DNA of 13,511 nucleotides from JBJXGF01 sp046153015. GTDB taxonomy: Bacteria; Actinomycetota; Acidimicrobiia; Acidimicrobiales; CAIXPF01. Numbering within the stretch: position 1 is the first letter of the stretch; the number at the start of each line of letters is the position of its first letter. The DNA lies in contig JBJXGF010000035.1 of the NCBI GenBank assembly GCA_046153015.1, positions 1 through 13,511 on the forward strand, in the 5' to 3' direction. Below, in pieces: positions 11,482 to 13,511 of this stretch. The translations under genes and the position numbers were made by a program. The notes under the pieces are model-generated. The model did not search any database and was not told the origin of the DNA. It saw nothing but the letters and a program-made list of their open reading frames with translations.

Positions 11482-13511
11482 TCAGGAGTGCGAACGGGTT
11501 GCTCGCGGGATCTCCCGGTCTTCGTAGGTTTCGATGACGTCGCCCTGCTTGAGATCCTGGAAGTCGGACAGGCCGATGCCGCACTCGTAGCCGGCGGCGA
11601 CCTCGCGCACGTCTTCCTTGAACCGACGCAGCGACTGGATCGAACCCTTCCAGATCACCGTGCCGTCCCGCAGGAACCGAACCTTCGAATTGCGGGTGAT
11701 CGAACCGTTCTGCACGAGACAGCCGGCCACCGCTCCGACCCTCGGCACGCGGAACACCTCGCGCACCTCGGCCTCACCGGTGACCACCTCTTCGTACTCG
11801 GGCTCGAGCATGCCGACCATGGCCGCTTCGATGTCCTCGAGAACCTGGTAGATGATCTCGTAGGTGCGGATCTCCACCTTCTCGATCTCGGCCAGCTCCC
11901 GGGCCTTGCGGTCCGGGCGGACGTTGAAGCCGATGATCGTGGCGTTGGAGGTCGACGCGAGCTGAATGTCGCTTTCGGTGATGCCGCCCACGCCCCGCAG
12001 CACGAAGCTGAGCTTTACCTCGTCGCGCTCCAGCTTGCGGAGGCTGTCGGTGAGCGCCTCGAGCGAACCCTGCACGTCGGCCTTCAGCACGAGGTTGAGC
12101 GTGGCGGCCTCGCCGGCCTGGATCTGCTTGAAGATGTCTTCGAGCTTCGCCCCGCCGGCCATGGCGTGGGAGTCCCGACCCAGGTTCGCCTGGCGGTGCC
12201 AGTGCTCCCGGGTCTCGGCCACCCGCTCCGCGGTCTTCATGCTCGGGGCGACGACCAGGTCGTCGCCGGCGTTGCAGACGTCGGACAGCCCGACCACCTG
12301 CACCGGCATCGACGGCCCGGCTTCGCGCACGTTCTCGCCGCGATCGTTGATCAGCGAGCGCACACGGCCCCACGAGGCGCCGGCCACGACTGGATCGCCC
12401 ACACGAAGCGTGCCCCGCTCGACGATGACCGTGGCCACGGGGCCCCGGCCGATGTCGAGGTTCGACTCGAGGACCACGCCCTGGGCGCGGCCATCGGAAT
12501 CGGCCCGAAGGTCTTCGAGCTCGGCCACCACCAGGAGGTTCTCGAGCAAGTCGTCGATGCCGAGGTTCTGGAGGGCCGACACCTCGACCATGATCGTGTC
12601 GCCGCCCCAGCTCTCGGGGATGAGGCCGTGCTCGGAGAGCTGCTGCATCACCCGGTTCGGGTCGGCGTTGGCGCGGTCGATCTTGTTGATGGCGACCACG
12701 ATCGGCACCTCGGCCGCTTTGGCGTGCTGGAGCGCTTCCAGCGTCTGAGGCATCACGCCGTCGTCGGCGGCGACCACCAGCACGACGATGTCGGTGATCT
12801 GCGCGCCGCGCGCCCGCATGGCGGTGAACGCGGCGTGGCCCGGCGTGTCGATGAAGGTGATCGGACGGCCGTCTTTCACGGCCTGATAGGCGCCGATGTG
12901 CTGGGTGATGCCACCCGCCTCGCCGGCGACGACGTTGGTGTTGCGGATCTGGTCGAGCAGCTTGGTCTTGCCGTGGTCGACGTGGCCCATCACGGTGATG
13001 ACCGGCGGCCGCTCGGGCGCATCGGAGTCGTCGATGTCCTCCTCGAAGGACTCGACCTCGAGCAGCTTGCGCAGCTCGACCTCCTGCTCCTCGCCGGGAT
13101 TGACCAAGCGGATCTGCGCGCCGATCTCGGCGGCGAAGAGCTCGATCATGTCGTCGGTGAGGGACTGGGTGGCGGTGACCATCTCACCCTGCTGCATGAG
13201 GTACCGCACGACGTCGGCCGCGGTGCGGTTGACCTTGGGGCCGATGTCGAGCGGGCTCGAGCCGCGCTCGATCACGACCGTGCCCTCGGGCACGGCGGCA
13301 TCGACCGGCGTGTAGGTGCGCAGCTCGAGCGGCTGCAGCTCTTCGCGGACGCGACGGCGCCGGCCCTTGCGCTTGGGCGGAAGGCGCCGCATCGGCCCGC
13401 CGCGGCCGGGAGGGCCGCCGGGACCGCCGGGACGTGCGCCCATCGGGCCGCCGCCCGGGCCGCCGCCGGGACGCCCGCCGAGGGGAGGCCGGCCGCCGCC
13501 GGGACGCGGGC
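11482..13511 (-). CDS. infB: Translation initiation factor IF-2, 5' end cut by the window
   Basis: This is the GTPase that places initiator tRNA on the 30S subunit and promotes 50S joining. The visible part ends at the true stop (11482) and is open to the right window edge. Numbered from the Met at 13443: basic Gly/Pro linker (1-35), IF2_N-like region (70-125), then the G domain with GHVDHGKT (153-160), DTPGH (199-203), NKID (253-256) and SAL (289-291). Domains II, III and IV follow, including SLEALTDSLRKLERDEVKLS in domain III and RVGAVAGCLVQNGSI in domain IV. The upstream in-frame sequence is P-R-P-G-G-type repeats typical of actinobacterial IF2, so the Met at 13443 is internal. It heads the infB-ylxP-rbfA-truB-ribF operon; nusA is expected beyond the window. 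Confidence 0.97.
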   Translation of the reverse strand, partial: PRPGGGRPPLGGRPGGGPGGGPMGARPGGPGGPPGRGGPMRRLPPKRKGRRRRVREELQPLELRTYTPVDAAVPEGTVVIERGSSPLDIGPKVNRTAADVVRYLMQQGEMVTATQSLTDDMIELFAAEIGAQIRLVNPGEEQEVELRKLLEVESFEEDIDDSDAPERPPVITVMGHVDHGKTKLLDQIRNTNVVAGEAGGITQHIGAYQAVKDGRPITFIDTPGHAAFTAMRARGAQITDIVVLVVAADDGVMPQTLEALQHAKAAEVPIVVAINKIDRANADPNRVMQQLSEHGLIPESWGGDTIMVEVSALQNLGIDDLLENLLVVAELEDLRADSDGRAQGVVLESNLDIGRGPVATVIVERGTLRVGDPVVAGASWGRVRSLINDRGENVREAGPSMPVQVVGLSDVCNAGDDLVVAPSMKTAERVAETREHWHRQANLGRDSHAMAGGAKLEDIFKQIQAGEAATLNLVLKADVQGSLEALTDSLRKLERDEVKLSFVLRGVGGITESDIQLASTSNATIIGFNVRPDRKARELAEIEKVEIRTYEIIYQVLEDIEAAMVGMLEPEYEEVVTGEAEVREVFRVPRVGAVAGCLVQNGSITRNSKVRFLRDGTVIWKGSIQSLRRFKEDVREVAAGYECGIGLSDFQDLKQGDVIETYEDREIPRATRSHS

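Noticed and set aside
1..13511. CRISPR array, tRNA, rRNA or riboswitch
   Set aside because: No regularly spaced direct repeats with unique spacers, no cloverleaf or rRNA segments, and no recognisable riboswitch (including no FMN element near ribF) were seen on reading both strands.

Overview
The window is very GC-rich, densely packed bacterial DNA. It carries the conserved translation and RNA-processing neighbourhood infB - ylxP(DUF503) - rbfA - truB - ribF ... rpsO - pnp - M16 peptidase, all on the minus strand. This gene order, the glycine/proline-rich linker of IF2, the DUF503 gene between infB and rbfA, and the abundance of acyl-CoA dehydrogenases fit a high-GC actinobacterium. Acidimicrobiia or a relative is my best guess, an inference that the sequence does not prove.

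Layout, left to right: (1) 1-1196, plus strand, a protein made of eight 42-residue kinesin-light-chain-type TPR units; it converges on (2) an M16 zinc peptidase (minus, to 2494), directly preceded by (3) pnp and (4) rpsO. The rpsO-pnp gap is full of hairpins, one of which can hide the pnp Shine-Dalgarno. (5) 5638-8667 is an interruption of the usual ribF-rpsO adjacency: two convergent acyl-CoA dehydrogenases and a hypothetical protein with a winged-helix-like C-terminus whose reading frame lacks a sensible stop. (6) 8907-13511 holds ribF, truB, rbfA, ylxP and the 3' two-thirds or so of infB, tightly spaced with GTGA and ATGA overlaps, so probably one translationally coupled operon that supplies flavin cofactors, tRNA and ribosome maturation and translation initiation. 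The flavin made through RibF is the cofactor of the neighbouring dehydrogenases, although that proximity may be accidental.

The most unusual feature is a dispersed 32-bp palindrome family. Its half-site is GTCGCRCCGAATCGAT followed by the reverse complement, and every copy has the core TCGATATCGA. Four copies occur here, centred at 16.5, 5660.5, 5724.5 and 8838.5. Two lie inside the 5' end of the first dehydrogenase gene, one abuts (or lies within) the TPR gene, and one lies downstream of ribF. The second and fourth copies share a 23-bp direct repeat that brackets almost exactly the segment interrupting ribF-rpsO. They could be a mobile or iterated palindromic repeat, or operators of an unknown regulator; the sequence alone does not decide. 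No tRNA, rRNA, CRISPR array, transposase or integrase was seen.
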